From: Candidatus Pacearchaeota archaeon
Lineage (GTDB): Archaea > Nanoarchaeota > Nanoarchaeia > Pacearchaeales > GW2011-AR1
Assembly (NCBI GenBank): GCA_023228245.1
Contig: JALOBN010000001.1
Coordinates: 320,886-384,885 of the forward strand
Reading direction: 5' to 3'
Length of the DNA: 64,000 nucleotides
Each line of letters starts with the position of its first letter. The first letter of the stretch is position 1. The position numbers and the translations under genes were made by a program. Under the pieces are notes generated by a model. The model ran no database searches. It saw nothing but the letters and a program-made list of their open reading frames with translations, and was not told the DNA's origin. This document shows positions 23,720-34,100 of the stretch, piece after piece.

Positions 23720-26187
23720 TGAGTGCCAATATACCTGGAGGTTCCAGCGTTGTCCCTGGAACATACTCCGAAACCAGAACTATTCAGCGTGGTGTTAGCG
23801 TACCAGTTGGTAATCGTTTAGCCGTTCTTATCGGTGAGGGTCTGAAGGAAGAGGTTCTTGTTGGGTCAGCAAATGGTAAAGGTAATGATGGATTTGATCT
23901 TACCTACACCACAACAAACGGTTCCGATGGCCGTCATTTCCTTTTGGGGAAAGGACAGTCTGCGGTAGCTCCTGTTGTTGTTAATAGAACTCGCCTTTTT
24001 AAAAATGGAATAGAACTAAAAGTGTTCGAACATCCGGTTGCTATTGGTGATACTTTTTTCGGATATGATGCCGAAGTAGATCCGTCAACTGGGCAGATTC
24101 TGTTGCTCGGCGCTTCGTTGGTAGATCAGGGAGGCAGACAATATCTCCCATCTGCAAGTAATTCTGGAACTGGAACAATTTCCGGTTTGGCATTGGTTGA
24201 TGATAATGCTCCTCCTGAGACCTGGACTATCCGTTGCTCTAGCATTCGTCGAGATTCGGGTGGATTGCCTGTCGATGGCTATGCCAAGTTCATTGCTCGT
24301 GGCTCGGTAAGCGGAACTATCTTGGATGGGTACGGAAATCAAATCACATGGCAATCAAATGGACAAGTTGTTTCAAATGGTGTTTTGAGCTTCTCAATTT
24401 CAGAAGGAGGCAGTCCATTTATTGAGGGAGACAATTTCATCGTTAAGGTTCAAAGCGGAACTCTTGTAAGCGGCGATTCGCTAAGTGCACGTTATATTTC
24501 CTGGCTCGACCTTAATATCCCAGAGTTCTTCTCTGATTTGAATGCTGTTATTTCCAAGCACGGTCAGCCATCTGCCACCAATCGTATTTCGTTAGGTGCT
24601 CAATTAACATGGGCTAATAGTACGCCTGGTGTCTATACCATTCAAGCCAAGCCATCAATTCCAAGGCGCGTTTCGTATTCGTTGGTCACATCTTCTGATG
24701 GCCATAATGATATTGACGATGTCACGTTCCACCTACCTCTTGGAGTGACTCCTGATGTTGATTCAAATATCAATTTCTTCGTCACTGATCCGGTTACAAA
24801 AGTAGAAACTCAAATCATTCCAAATAAGGTGCCTTTCTATCTAGAGGACCCGGCTACCTTCTTGGATACACATGTATATTCCTATACTGTGGTTGAAGAT
24901 GATTCAGTACAAAAGAGTGGGACCGATGGCGTATTGGTAGATGATGGCTATTTGGTAGACGGATATTATGCCGAACTAGCAAGTGCTACTGTGGCATTTG
25001 GTCTTGAGGATGTAACAGCTACTCGTTCGGTTGTGATTTTCGATTCACTCAATGGAAATGACGGAACATATGCGGTTATTTCAATCGTCAATGGTAAGTT
25101 GAGATTTAAGAGAGACACTTCATTTGTGGATGAAACGTCTGTTCAATTTGAGGTTACTGATTCGGCATTCTCTAGTGCACAGATTCTTTGGACGAGAGAC
25201 ATGGCCCTTAGCTTAGGCAAGTCACTTCGTTGCACATTGGTTGATGCGAAGGATGCAGACTTCTTCGATGCTGGATGGACTGAGGCATATGAGGCGGCAG
25301 AAACCATCAATATCGATATGGTAGTTCCTCTACCAAGTCAAACCATCAGCGCAATCTTCCAGAACGGAAAGGTACATGTTGAGACGCAGAGCGATATTCG
25401 CAACAAGCATGAACGACTTCTGTTCGTTGGAGCTATCCAGGGATTGACTCCGGATAACGTCATCGGAAACAAGCCGGCTGCGGTTGAGAATATTGGTGTT
25501 CTAGAAGGAATTCAAGGAGATGATCCTACTGAGATTTTAGCTGGAAATATCGAGGATTTGACCAATTACGGTGTACAGGATGCGTTCGGCGATTCGTACC
25601 GTGTAGTATACTTCTACCCAGACCAGATTGTGGTTCAAGCTGGATCGAGCAACATCTTAGTTGACGGCTTCTTTATCGCGGCTGCTGCGGCAGGTTATTT
25701 GTCTGGAAGTACGCAAATTCAAGAGCCACTTACCAACAAGAGATTATCTGGTTTCAGCATCCTTCGCAACAAGCTATTCTCACCATTGGTTATTGAGAAT
25801 ATCGTAGCCTCTGGTATCTCGTTGCTAACGCCAGTTCAGGGTGGAGGAAACGTCATTTGGGGCAAGACAACCGTATCCTCACTGGAGCCTACGGAAGAGG
25901 AAATCAGTATCGTGTTTATTCGTGATAGAATTTCCAAGGCAATGCGTCAAGCATATGCCCCGTATATCGGGCGAGCTGAGAGCCCAACCTTCAAAGCAAC
26001 GTTGTTCGCAGTTGCTCAGGCTCTGATGCAAACGTTCATACAGCAGAGGTTGATCACTACATACGGAGGTTTGACTGTAAACAGAGATTCTGTAGAGCCG
26101 AGACAGTGGAATATTACTGTTGCGGTACAGCCAGTATATCCGACTAATTGGATTTATATTTTGGTCAACGTTGGTAGATTAGATTAA
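23719..26187 (+). CDS. Tail sheath protein
   Basis: The sheath is the contractile tube around the tail that drives DNA injection. The 822-residue product starts GSSVVPGTYSETRTIQRG and has the sheath C-terminal domain: RLSGFSILRNKLFSPLVIEN, then EEEISIVFIRDRISKAMRQA, and finally RQWNITVAVQPVYPTNWIYI. These are conserved core residues of contractile sheaths. Between them is a large variable, surface-exposed insertion region (about 90-550) with four DGY tripeptides, including DDGYLVDGYYAE. The length exceeds T4 gp18 (about 660), as in other large phages. Strong ribosome binding site GAGGTGAT. Confidence 0.92.
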   Translation: MSANIPGGSSVVPGTYSETRTIQRGVSVPVGNRLAVLIGEGLKEEVLVGSANGKGNDGFDLTYTTTNGSDGRHFLLGKGQSAVAPVVVNRTRLFKNGIELKVFEHPVAIGDTFFGYDAEVDPSTGQILLLGASLVDQGGRQYLPSASNSGTGTISGLALVDDNAPPETWTIRCSSIRRDSGGLPVDGYAKFIARGSVSGTILDGYGNQITWQSNGQVVSNGVLSFSISEGGSPFIEGDNFIVKVQSGTLVSGDSLSARYISWLDLNIPEFFSDLNAVISKHGQPSATNRISLGAQLTWANSTPGVYTIQAKPSIPRRVSYSLVTSSDGHNDIDDVTFHLPLGVTPDVDSNINFFVTDPVTKVETQIIPNKVPFYLEDPATFLDTHVYSYTVVEDDSVQKSGTDGVLVDDGYLVDGYYAELASATVAFGLEDVTATRSVVIFDSLNGNDGTYAVISIVNGKLRFKRDTSFVDETSVQFEVTDSAFSSAQILWTRDMALSLGKSLRCTLVDAKDADFFDAGWTEAYEAAETINIDMVVPLPSQTISAIFQNGKVHVETQSDIRNKHERLLFVGAIQGLTPDNVIGNKPAAVENIGVLEGIQGDDPTEILAGNIEDLTNYGVQDAFGDSYRVVYFYPDQIVVQAGSSNILVDGFFIAAAAAGYLSGSTQIQEPLTNKRLSGFSILRNKLFSPLVIENIVASGISLLTPVQGGGNVIWGKTTVSSLEPTEEEISIVFIRDRISKAMRQAYAPYIGRAESPTFKATLFAVAQALMQTFIQQRLITTYGGLTVNRDSVEPRQWNITVAVQPVYPTNWIYILVNVGRLD

Positions 26188-26293
26188 AGGATCAGTGTGC
26201 TGCGAACAGTTTAAGACCGCTTTCTTTAAAGCAAAACTTGATAGATGGCGTTAATAGAATTAGGCATAAATTGATATAGCCTTAGGAGATTTT

Positions 26294-26965
26294 ATGGTTT
26301 ATCCTCATACTGGGAGCGTGTTAACAGATGCAAGTCGTAACGTCACTAGAACTGGCGTCAGCACCGAAATTATCATTCAGGTCGATGGCAACCCGATTGG
26401 AGCTATCCAAACCATCTCGTACAAAGAAGACCGAGCAATTCATATGATTGATGAAGTAGGAACCGATGGTCACATCGATTCCGTGCCTCAGAAGTCTACG
26501 GATATTTCAGGCGATTGTACTCGTATTAGGTTTGATAACTTACGAATGGCAGCAGCTTTTTCGCGTGGATTTGTTCATGCATCTTCTCAGCGTGTTCCAT
26601 TTGATATCGTTATCTTGGACATTTTTGCTGCGGATGAAAATGATGCAGATGGGTTCAATGGTTCCGACAATGTGATTACTACAGTGATAAAGAATGTTTG
26701 GATTCGTAACCTTGGAGTTACCTATACAGCTTCGGATTTCGTGATTTCTGAAACAATGAGTTGGGTAGGAGAGCATATCTACTCATATCTAGGCCAAGGT
26801 AATAACGTTGTTCCGGCTTCTAGTTCTCGTCAGCTCAATATCATTGATAATGATGCATTTGAAAGGCAGGCTGATATTGGCAAGCGCCGCGGAGCCCTTG
26901 ATGCAGCTGGTTTAATTAATGTGGTGGAAAACATAGTTGGAAACGTCAATCCTGGCGAAGCATAA
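26294..26965 (+). CDS. Tail tube protein (probable)
   Basis: The 223-residue product follows the sheath, the usual place for the tube. It begins with beta strands around STEIIIQVDGNPIGAIQTIS and contains RFDNLRMAAAFSRGF and DVVIKNVWIRNLG-like strands. The tube fold is a beta barrel that stacks as hexamers inside the sheath. Ribosome binding site TAGGAG. The assignment rests on position, size and beta-rich pattern. The 105-bp gap upstream holds only a weak 5-bp hairpin near 26219 and TTGATATAG near 26271. Confidence 0.75.
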   Translation: MVYPHTGSVLTDASRNVTRTGVSTEIIIQVDGNPIGAIQTISYKEDRAIHMIDEVGTDGHIDSVPQKSTDISGDCTRIRFDNLRMAAAFSRGFVHASSQRVPFDIVILDIFAADENDADGFNGSDNVITTVIKNVWIRNLGVTYTASDFVISETMSWVGEHIYSYLGQGNNVVPASSSRQLNIIDNDAFERQADIGKRRGALDAAGLINVVENIVGNVNPGEA

Positions 26966-27002
26966 TAGCTTTGCTGATATATATGTGCTGTAGGAGAAAT
27001 CT

Positions 27003-27662
27003 ATGAATAGAATTCGCAGCACAATTGGGGAAAGTAATTTCGTAGGTCAGGGGCAGAGGCGCTTTATAGTAGGTGAGGAGACTCAAGCGCCTCCACAACC
27101 TGTCCAAGAAATTAATCCTGCTGTAGCCGCTACGCTTCGTAGACAGGCACAGGAACAGCAAGAAGTGTTTGACCAACGCAGCTTGAATGAGGCGCGTCGG
27201 AGAATCGACATCATCACAGGGCTTGGTAGAATGACCAAGGAAGTGCCTGTGGAGGTTGCTGGGGGAAAGGTTGTGTTCACGCTCAGAACTCTCAAGACGT
27301 TTGAGCAGAATTGCTTAGCAGAGGTTATTGAGCAAGCTCAAAGATTAAGTACGGTTGATGGCCGTATGCTGTTTGCCCCAACGAGTTTGGCAAAAATCAA
27401 ACTAGAGGCGTTATCTCATTCGTTGTTTTTGATTGATGGGCAATCTATAGATATTGTTCTAGGAACGTCCAACGCAGACTATGAAAGCCAAGTTATAGAG
27501 CGCAAGCATTTGATTGAGGAAATGGATCATGCGCTGATCAATTATCTATTTACCAACTATGAGACCCTCACTCAAGAGACCTATGATGGATATGCTCCGA
27601 AGACCGTCGAAGAGGTTAAGGAGGTGGTGGAAACAATCTCCAAAAGTGGTGAGAACGGCTGA
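27003..27662 (+). CDS. Tail assembly chaperone (first frame)
   Basis: The 219-residue product lies between tube and tape measure and overlaps a second frame, the standard layout of tail assembly chaperone genes. It has a disordered N-terminus (APPQPVQEINPAVAATLRRQ), then a folded domain (KEVPVEVAGGKVVFTLRTLK, then FEQNCLAEVIEQAQRLS) and an acidic end (TVEEVKEVVETISKSGENG). Such proteins coat the tape measure before the tube polymerises. TAGGAG precedes the start, while an internal AGGAGGT close to the end may aid frameshifting. Confidence 0.75.
   Translation: MNRIRSTIGESNFVGQGQRRFIVGEETQAPPQPVQEINPAVAATLRRQAQEQQEVFDQRSLNEARRRIDIITGLGRMTKEVPVEVAGGKVVFTLRTLKTFEQNCLAEVIEQAQRLSTVDGRMLFAPTSLAKIKLEALSHSLFLIDGQSIDIVLGTSNADYESQVIERKHLIEEMDHALINYLFTNYETLTQETYDGYAPKTVEEVKEVVETISKSGENG
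27619..27648 (+). promoter_or_regulatory. Candidate +1 programmed frameshift site between the chaperone frames
   Basis: An internal Shine-Dalgarno AGGAGGT (27619-27625) stands 16 bases before TCC-AAA-AGT. A +1 slip of the Lys tRNA from AAA to the overlapping AAA (27643-27645) would place GTG GTG AGA in frame and join the two products. A -2 slip would reach the same frame. The spacing is longer than in known +1 sites, so this is tentative. Confidence 0.35.
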
Positions 27663-27987
27663 GGGTCAGTTCATTCGACATCTCATGAAAACATTTGGCA
27701 AATTGCCAGATGATCCGTTCTATGAGAATATTAACGCATACCTAAAGGTATGGCTGTATGAAAGTTGGCTTCACGATCAAGAGCTAGAGGCTCAGAAGCT
27801 TAGAAACCAGGCTATTCTTATTGGATCTTTCTCCAATCTCGAAATGGCTCAAAGAATGATCCGAGACGAACATCCGAATGTGAAGGCTACAGATCTTGAT
27901 GAAACAAGCAAGAAGGTTCGCGAGAGAATTCTGGAGGCAGATAGAGTTGGTAAGAAGAGGCGCAAGAAACGCAAGGTGGTTAGCTAA
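27646..27987 (+). CDS. Tail assembly chaperone, second frame
   Basis: About 113 residues in the +1 frame: TAEGQFIRHLMKTFGKLPDD, then WLYESWLHDQELEAQKLRNQ, then a basic end (GKKRRKKRKVVS). The part before 27646 in this frame (Arg/Pro/Trp-rich) does not look coding. No ribosome binding site suits GTG 27646, GTG 27649 or ATG 27690. It is therefore likely made as a frameshift extension of the first chaperone, or by re-initiation. It ends in a TAATG overlap with the tape measure. Confidence 0.65.
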   Translation: MVRTAEGQFIRHLMKTFGKLPDDPFYENINAYLKVWLYESWLHDQELEAQKLRNQAILIGSFSNLEMAQRMIRDEHPNVKATDLDETSKKVRERILEADRVGKKRRKKRKVVS

Positions 27988-30194
27988 TGGCTGATGAAAT
28001 CATTGATCTGGAAAAGATAGAGGCCGTTTTAGAGAAGCTTGGTAGCGGCATCCAAGAAAAGTTACAGCCATATATTGAAAAGTTGAAGGAGGCCCACCTT
28101 ACCACCTTAAACTTATCAGATGTTACTAAAGTACTTGGAGATGATGTTAGTAAAGCTCTAACAACTGCCCTTGATTCAATTAAGGGTTACGCATCTATTT
28201 TTGGTGGGTTTGTAAAAGAGGCTGAGGAAGCAACTAATACTGTAAAAAACTTTGTTTCCGATTCAATCAATTCCATGGATCAAATCATGAAAAAGCATGG
28301 TTTGGTTGGGACTGACGTTGCCATAGCTTTTGAGCCAGCGATTGGTTTGATTGATAAAAGCATCACCGGAATGGGAAAATTAGGTGATGCCGGATATGAA
28401 GCTGGCTCCAAAATTTCAACTGGATTTAGTGCAGTTAAGCCTTTATTGGAGCGCGTATTTGATGGTAGCGGCGCTGCGATGAAGATGTTCTCAGCTATGA
28501 GTGAGGGAGCCTCTAATGCCGTTGGATTGCAAAGAGAATTACTTGGAGTTTCCATAGCTCAAGGTAGGGCTGCGGATGTGACCGATACAGCTTCTAATAG
28601 CTTCAAGAATATGCGTGAAGCATACAGAAACAATACGATTGCTGCATTTGAAACAGCACGCGCTACTGGCCAAACAGTTGGGGCTGTAATGGATCTTGAA
28701 AGATCTGTAAAGCTAATCCCTAACGCTTGGGGAGATAAGGAAAATCTTGTTAAGATATCTCAACTAGCTACTGCTGGAATGAGAGAGGAGACTGAGGTTG
28801 GTAAGCAATTGAGCGTTATGTACACGCGCCTTGGGACCTCTATAGAAGATTCTATTAAGAACCTTGCATACATACAGGACCAGGGTCGCAATTCAAAATT
28901 GCAAATGGAGTCATTCAATGACACCGTAATGACTATCGCTGGCAGCTTCAAAATGTTGGGAGATAATACAGCGGCAACTACCAATTTTGTAAAGTCGTTT
29001 GATACTGCGTTTAGGGATAGTAACATTAGCCCAGAGGCGATGAAGCAAGTTATTGTTGGTATTGGCGAAGGCGTTCAGAAAATGGATGTCGCAAAACGAG
29101 CCTTTATTTCAGGAACTACTGGTGGTCCTGGTGGCTTGGCTGGGGCAATTCAAATGGACTATGCCATCCAGGAAGGACATGCAGATCAGGTTGTTAGAAA
29201 GACGATGTTGGCAATGCAAAGTCAATTCGGGGGTCAAGTTGTTACTCTAAAAGACGCTGCACAAAACCCAGCTCTGGCTGGTGAACTGTATAAGCAGGTT
29301 CAATATCTAACACAAGTAGCTGGCATAGCTAAAGATGATAAAGAAGCTTATAGAGTTTTGGAGGCCATGAAAAGTGGTGTTACTGATATTCTGAAGCCTG
29401 GAGCCGGAGAAGATGAGAAAGGTAATGCTCTAACGAGACAATTGGGAATGGGGCGTACCGAGCAGGAAAAAACCAATACAACTTTGATGCGCATTCATCA
29501 AACCATGGAAGCTACCAAATTGAGGCAGGATGATATTTACCAGGTGATGCTAATCCAAGACCCAACTATTATGAAGAAGGTTGAGAAAATGGCTTCTAAT
29601 ATGGGCATCAATGTGGATTCCCTAACCAAAACTCAGGCGGAGCAGGCGTCGAGTAGTTATAATGTTCTTGGAACAACAGATCGGCAGGCTGAACAAGAAA
29701 ATAAAACTTGGTCGCATGCAAGAATGTATGGGAGTCTAAATCCAACTGAGGGCGTAGGTAAAATGCTTACTACTGCTGGAGGTAGTATTGGAACCGCTAT
29801 GCATAGGCTTACAAAAAATGAGTCACAAGATCTTGGGTCTAGTGCAAATGTTCCGTTGACAACCGGGGCTCATCGGGAAGGCCAGTATAATATTCAACCA
29901 ATGCATCGGCCACCACCTGGCCACGAAGCTGGAATTTCCACTGTAGCACATGGAGTCAAACCTAATTTAGGAATTCCAGATCTTCCGCCGTTACAACTTC
30001 CGACAGCTAAGGGTAGTGGTGATGATGTTGCAACCGGAGATCTTCCTCCATTGAATATTACTCATTCATTTGAACCAATACAGATAGACATCACTGGTCT
30101 TGGAGATAAAAAACTCACTAGATTTGTAGATGCTAGGGTTGAAAGTTTGAGATCTGAAGAAAGGGGCGGGGCGGCACACGGAGGGCTTAGATAA
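27987..30194 (+). CDS. Tape measure protein (probable)
   Basis: The 735-residue product follows the chaperones and is almost all helical, with many Ala/Gly/Thr and no Cys in most of its length. Examples are VFDGSGAAMKMFSAMSEG and the moderately hydrophobic stretch GFSAVKPLLERVF. The end is Pro-rich (LGIPDLPPLQLPTAK). Tape measures set tail length; at about 1.5 A per residue this would predict a tail near 110 nm. It contains no DGY. It is shorter than many tape measures of giant phages, so another long protein could share the role. Confidence 0.7.
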   Translation: MADEIIDLEKIEAVLEKLGSGIQEKLQPYIEKLKEAHLTTLNLSDVTKVLGDDVSKALTTALDSIKGYASIFGGFVKEAEEATNTVKNFVSDSINSMDQIMKKHGLVGTDVAIAFEPAIGLIDKSITGMGKLGDAGYEAGSKISTGFSAVKPLLERVFDGSGAAMKMFSAMSEGASNAVGLQRELLGVSIAQGRAADVTDTASNSFKNMREAYRNNTIAAFETARATGQTVGAVMDLERSVKLIPNAWGDKENLVKISQLATAGMREETEVGKQLSVMYTRLGTSIEDSIKNLAYIQDQGRNSKLQMESFNDTVMTIAGSFKMLGDNTAATTNFVKSFDTAFRDSNISPEAMKQVIVGIGEGVQKMDVAKRAFISGTTGGPGGLAGAIQMDYAIQEGHADQVVRKTMLAMQSQFGGQVVTLKDAAQNPALAGELYKQVQYLTQVAGIAKDDKEAYRVLEAMKSGVTDILKPGAGEDEKGNALTRQLGMGRTEQEKTNTTLMRIHQTMEATKLRQDDIYQVMLIQDPTIMKKVEKMASNMGINVDSLTKTQAEQASSSYNVLGTTDRQAEQENKTWSHARMYGSLNPTEGVGKMLTTAGGSIGTAMHRLTKNESQDLGSSANVPLTTGAHREGQYNIQPMHRPPPGHEAGISTVAHGVKPNLGIPDLPPLQLPTAKGSGDDVATGDLPPLNITHSFEPIQIDITGLGDKKLTRFVDARVESLRSEERGGAAHGGLR

Positions 30195-31153
30195 TGTCAT
30201 TACTAGATTCAATTACAGACCTAGCTGATCAGTCCTTTCATACGGCTCAAGGGGCTGTGAACGGAAGCTTGGCAGATCCTCCTGGCTTTTCAAGCTTGGC
30301 ACCATTACCTCCATCTAGCGGAAATCAACTCCGTCAAAACCAAGTTCCAAACTATCGTCTTGCCAACTCTGTTCGAAATATGGTGCGCTGGTTCTTGCCA
30401 GAGCTTGGTGTGGTGGAAATGTATGTAAACCCCCAGAGTATCAAATACACCGATACTAAGCACATTGGAGCGCCAGTTAGAACTCGCGGTGGTTACATGG
30501 TTCAATATTGGGGAGAGGAGCTTGGCAAGGTTTCCATTAGCGGGACCACTGGATCTTCGGGTGTAGAGGGTATCAATGTTATTTATGATATCTACAGGAA
30601 CGAACAAGTGGCGCTTGATCCAATTGCTCTAGCGGTAGACGCTGCAAGGGATCAGGCAGCAACCCAGTCAATGAATCCTTTACAGTCGATAGACATTCTT
30701 GGAGGTGTTACAAAAGCAATTGGTGTTGGTGTTAATTCTTTGTTTGATCAAGTGAATAATGTTATCAAAACAGGAAATGTTGATCCTTTAACCCCAAAAC
30801 CAACATTGGCTTCGATTGCCTTTCAAACCGAACTATATTGGTCAGGTTGGGTATTCCGTGGATACTTCACTTCAATGTTCGTAAACGAATCTGCGGATAA
30901 GCTTGGTCAGTTTGATTACGGATTGGAGTTTACGGTTACTCAGAAGCGCGGTCTTCGTTTGAACTTCATGCCATGGCATCGCAGTGCGGTTAATGGCCCA
31001 TCTAATTCAGATCCATCATTTGGCGCTCCGTATTCTTTCTCTACTTTAAAAGATCCATATCCGAAGAGGGCGATAAGCGTTGAGCAGCAATCAATTTTTA
31101 CTACTACGCTACGTTCTTTAGACCGGGCTTTACAGAGTTCTCGCCCACTGTGA
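30194..31153 (+). CDS. Tail-tip/baseplate hub-associated protein
   Basis: The 319-residue product has a structural core (VEMYVNPQSIKYTDTKHIGA, then GGYMVQYWGEELGKVSISGT, then GSSGVEGINVIYDIYRNEQ) that I associate with tail-tip proteins encoded after tape measures in large phages. The C-terminal half has strands around FDYGLEFTVTQKRGLRLNF. It begins in a TAATG overlap with the tape measure gene. It has no LysM or lysozyme motif that I can see. Confidence 0.6.
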   Translation: MSLLDSITDLADQSFHTAQGAVNGSLADPPGFSSLAPLPPSSGNQLRQNQVPNYRLANSVRNMVRWFLPELGVVEMYVNPQSIKYTDTKHIGAPVRTRGGYMVQYWGEELGKVSISGTTGSSGVEGINVIYDIYRNEQVALDPIALAVDAARDQAATQSMNPLQSIDILGGVTKAIGVGVNSLFDQVNNVIKTGNVDPLTPKPTLASIAFQTELYWSGWVFRGYFTSMFVNESADKLGQFDYGLEFTVTQKRGLRLNFMPWHRSAVNGPSNSDPSFGAPYSFSTLKDPYPKRAISVEQQSIFTTTLRSLDRALQSSRPL

Positions 31154-31166
31154 TATATGGCAAATT

Positions 31167-34100
31167 ATGAGTTTTTTATCTTCTCTTGGCGGTATTCTCA
31201 ATGATCAGTTTGGGATTGGTGAAAATACCTCGCATTCACTAGGCACAGCTGACGGTGGTGCATACGCTCGTTTGGGGGATTATGCCGACAAGTTCGATCA
31301 GACAGCTGAGCGTAATTATATAGAAGATGGTTTCATTAGAGATATTAGACCACGTAAAAGATCTATATTATTTCAGCAACCAGACTTCTATGTAGTAATT
31401 AAGAAGAGAATGTTTTCAACTCTGGTTGATAATGCAAAGCTAGATGTATTAGAGGAGAAAGAAAAGACTCTAATCAAAGCTACGAAGAGACTATTTCAGA
31501 ACAAGTGCCGCATTTTAGCTGCATATGAAAAACTAACAAAGATTGAACAGCTAACTGTTGAGTCTGGAAGGTTCAACACTATCTTAGGCCCAGAGTTATT
31601 AAATTTGATAGATCTTGGTAATGAATCCGGGTTATTCACAGCTTTAGGTGCTGGAGGGTTGAGTCCAGCTACCAAGTCAGCTATTGATACGCTGAGGAAG
31701 GTTATTTCGTATTCGGAACCTGGGGCATACAGCAATTGGACCACGAATGATTACGATGCTGTATTTGGCAAGGATGTTGGAGAGGGACCTGGTACTTTTG
31801 AGCTAACCAATATCGCATCCGTCAGAACTACCGTTTCCACCGAGTGGGGCGGTGGATCTGCAACCGTCACATTGGAAGACCCATACAATCTTCTAACCAT
31901 TCGTGAATCTGATATTGATCAAGCGCTTACGGATGTCGCCAACCCAATGAGAACCGGAAGCTACTACAAGTTTGTAGAAACAGAACTTCAGAAAACCATT
32001 GATAAATTCAAGACAGATCTTTCAATAGAGAGAAGTCTGCGTGGTGCAAGCCAGATTACGTTCAAGCTAAGTCCTGGTACGGTATTGTCGAATCGGGTGC
32101 GAGCGATATTAGATGACGAAGGTCGGGAGATTTTGTTTACATATTCCACTGGAGTGAATAACTTCTTATCATCCATTGGTAACTCAAAGAATATTAGCCA
32201 GGTGTTTTCATCAGTTTCCAATGTGTTCTCTACAGGAAGCGTGAGCATTGAACCGCAATTCTTAGCAGGTAACCCAAGTGGAAATATTGGCGAGAACAAT
32301 CAACTAACGCAATCCGAGCAAAAGAAGTTCAACCAAATCATTTCTGATATTTTCACGATGCTTGCTCAACATGAGACTTCGCAACGAGAAATGAAGAGAC
32401 GTACGTTGGACGTCAACTATGCGCGAAACCGGATGCGCCTGTTTTTCAATGGCAAGTATATCGTCCAGCCAATGGATACGATTTCGATTTGGATGACCTC
32501 CCGTACCGGCGAAGATATGCGGATGCCTGGAGGATTTCAGAAGCAAAATAATGAGCTTGGTCTGGGCTTGGTGCAGAAATTCGATACTATCATCAAGAAC
32601 ATCAATGGAGCCATAAACTCACTTACAGCCAAGCCAAATCAATCTTACGATGATCTTGAGAGATTGAGTGTTGTAGGCCCAGATATGCCAAGCTGGCTAT
32701 GGCGCATGTTCAGGCAGGATATTACGGGGCAGCCAACCGGGCCATGTATCTTTTCCGGAATTGTAGGAAAGGGAAACCAGGGCGTGAGCGGTGAGTGGGG
32801 AGATGGCAAGTGGACAATCAGCTTTACTTGCGAAGACCATACTGGGTATTTCAGTAAGAGTATGGTGAACTTCAAGCCATCCTCTGATGTATTCAACGCC
32901 TCCATCTACGATCCTCTAACTCCATTTGATGTGAGTTTTGATGCGGCAACAGGTGCGGCAATTACAGACCCTAACAGTGGCGGTATCCCTCCACTACTGC
33001 CAGAGAATCAACGCTTGTTGGATAGCGGAATGTTGATTTTCCGTAGTGGACCGAACAAGGGAACTCCGGCAACTTCTGGTTTGTATACTCATGCTCCGCG
33101 TGAAATTTCGTTTGATACTTGGAGGAAAGTCCTACACGATCCTCCGGGCCTCGTCTATCGATGGAAGCAAGGAATTCAATCGCTGACGTTTACACAGCGG
33201 CCAAATTCTCAAACCAATACCGATCATGAAAGGGCGGTACTACTAACAGCAAAGCCATTCGCTGGTCAAGATGTCATGAATGTCATTTCTCTTTTGATTA
33301 CTGGCATGCCTTACAACTACAGTACGTTCTTGAGAGCGGCTATCGAAAACGGAAATTCGCTAGGGGTTAGGGATGGGTTGAACAACATTCCGGCTGCATC
33401 GACATATATTCAAGGATTGCTGGCGGAAATTGATCGAAACAATCTCATTTGGGGAAACTTTACTCCTCACAAGCAGTTGGTAGTCAATCAGTCAGCGGAG
33501 CAATTTATTGCGCAGCAACGTCTGGAAGTTGTGACGCAAAACTCCAAATTGAATCAGCTACTAAACGAACTTGCTAGAACACAAGATCAATTAGCTCTCT
33601 CGCAAAAGGATGATGTGGTTCAAGGGGTAACCAATCACTCTACGGTTCAAGACGTCGTCTACTCAACTAAAATAAAATCTCTACAAGATCAAATAAGTAC
33701 AGAGCAGAAAAACTTTATGCAGCTTACAGACCCGCTGCTCAGCAACCCAGATATTGGATTGACGATTATTGGTAATGATGTAAATACAGATGCCTCTGTT
33801 ACGGATAGTAATTCTGGCACCAATTTAAATCAACAGCAAAGAGATGATTTGCAATTGAGGCAGAGATTGTTCGCTATGACTGCGCGCCGATACTGGCAGG
33901 TTCGCGCCAATCAAGATCGGAATCTATTCATTGTAGATGACCAATACGATAAGAATTTCGATATCATGGCGTTCGAGAGAAAGATTGGTAACTCTATTGA
34001 GATTTTTAATAGTCAGTATTCTAATATCGGGGAGCAGATTTCACAGGTAAAGAAACTTTTGAGTCTTGAGTGTTTTGCGAATACCCAGGGGCACATTATG

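Noticed and set aside
26205..26240. Hairpin GCTTT-CTTT-AAAGC after the sheath gene as a terminator
   Set aside because: The stem is only 5 bp and no T-run follows it.
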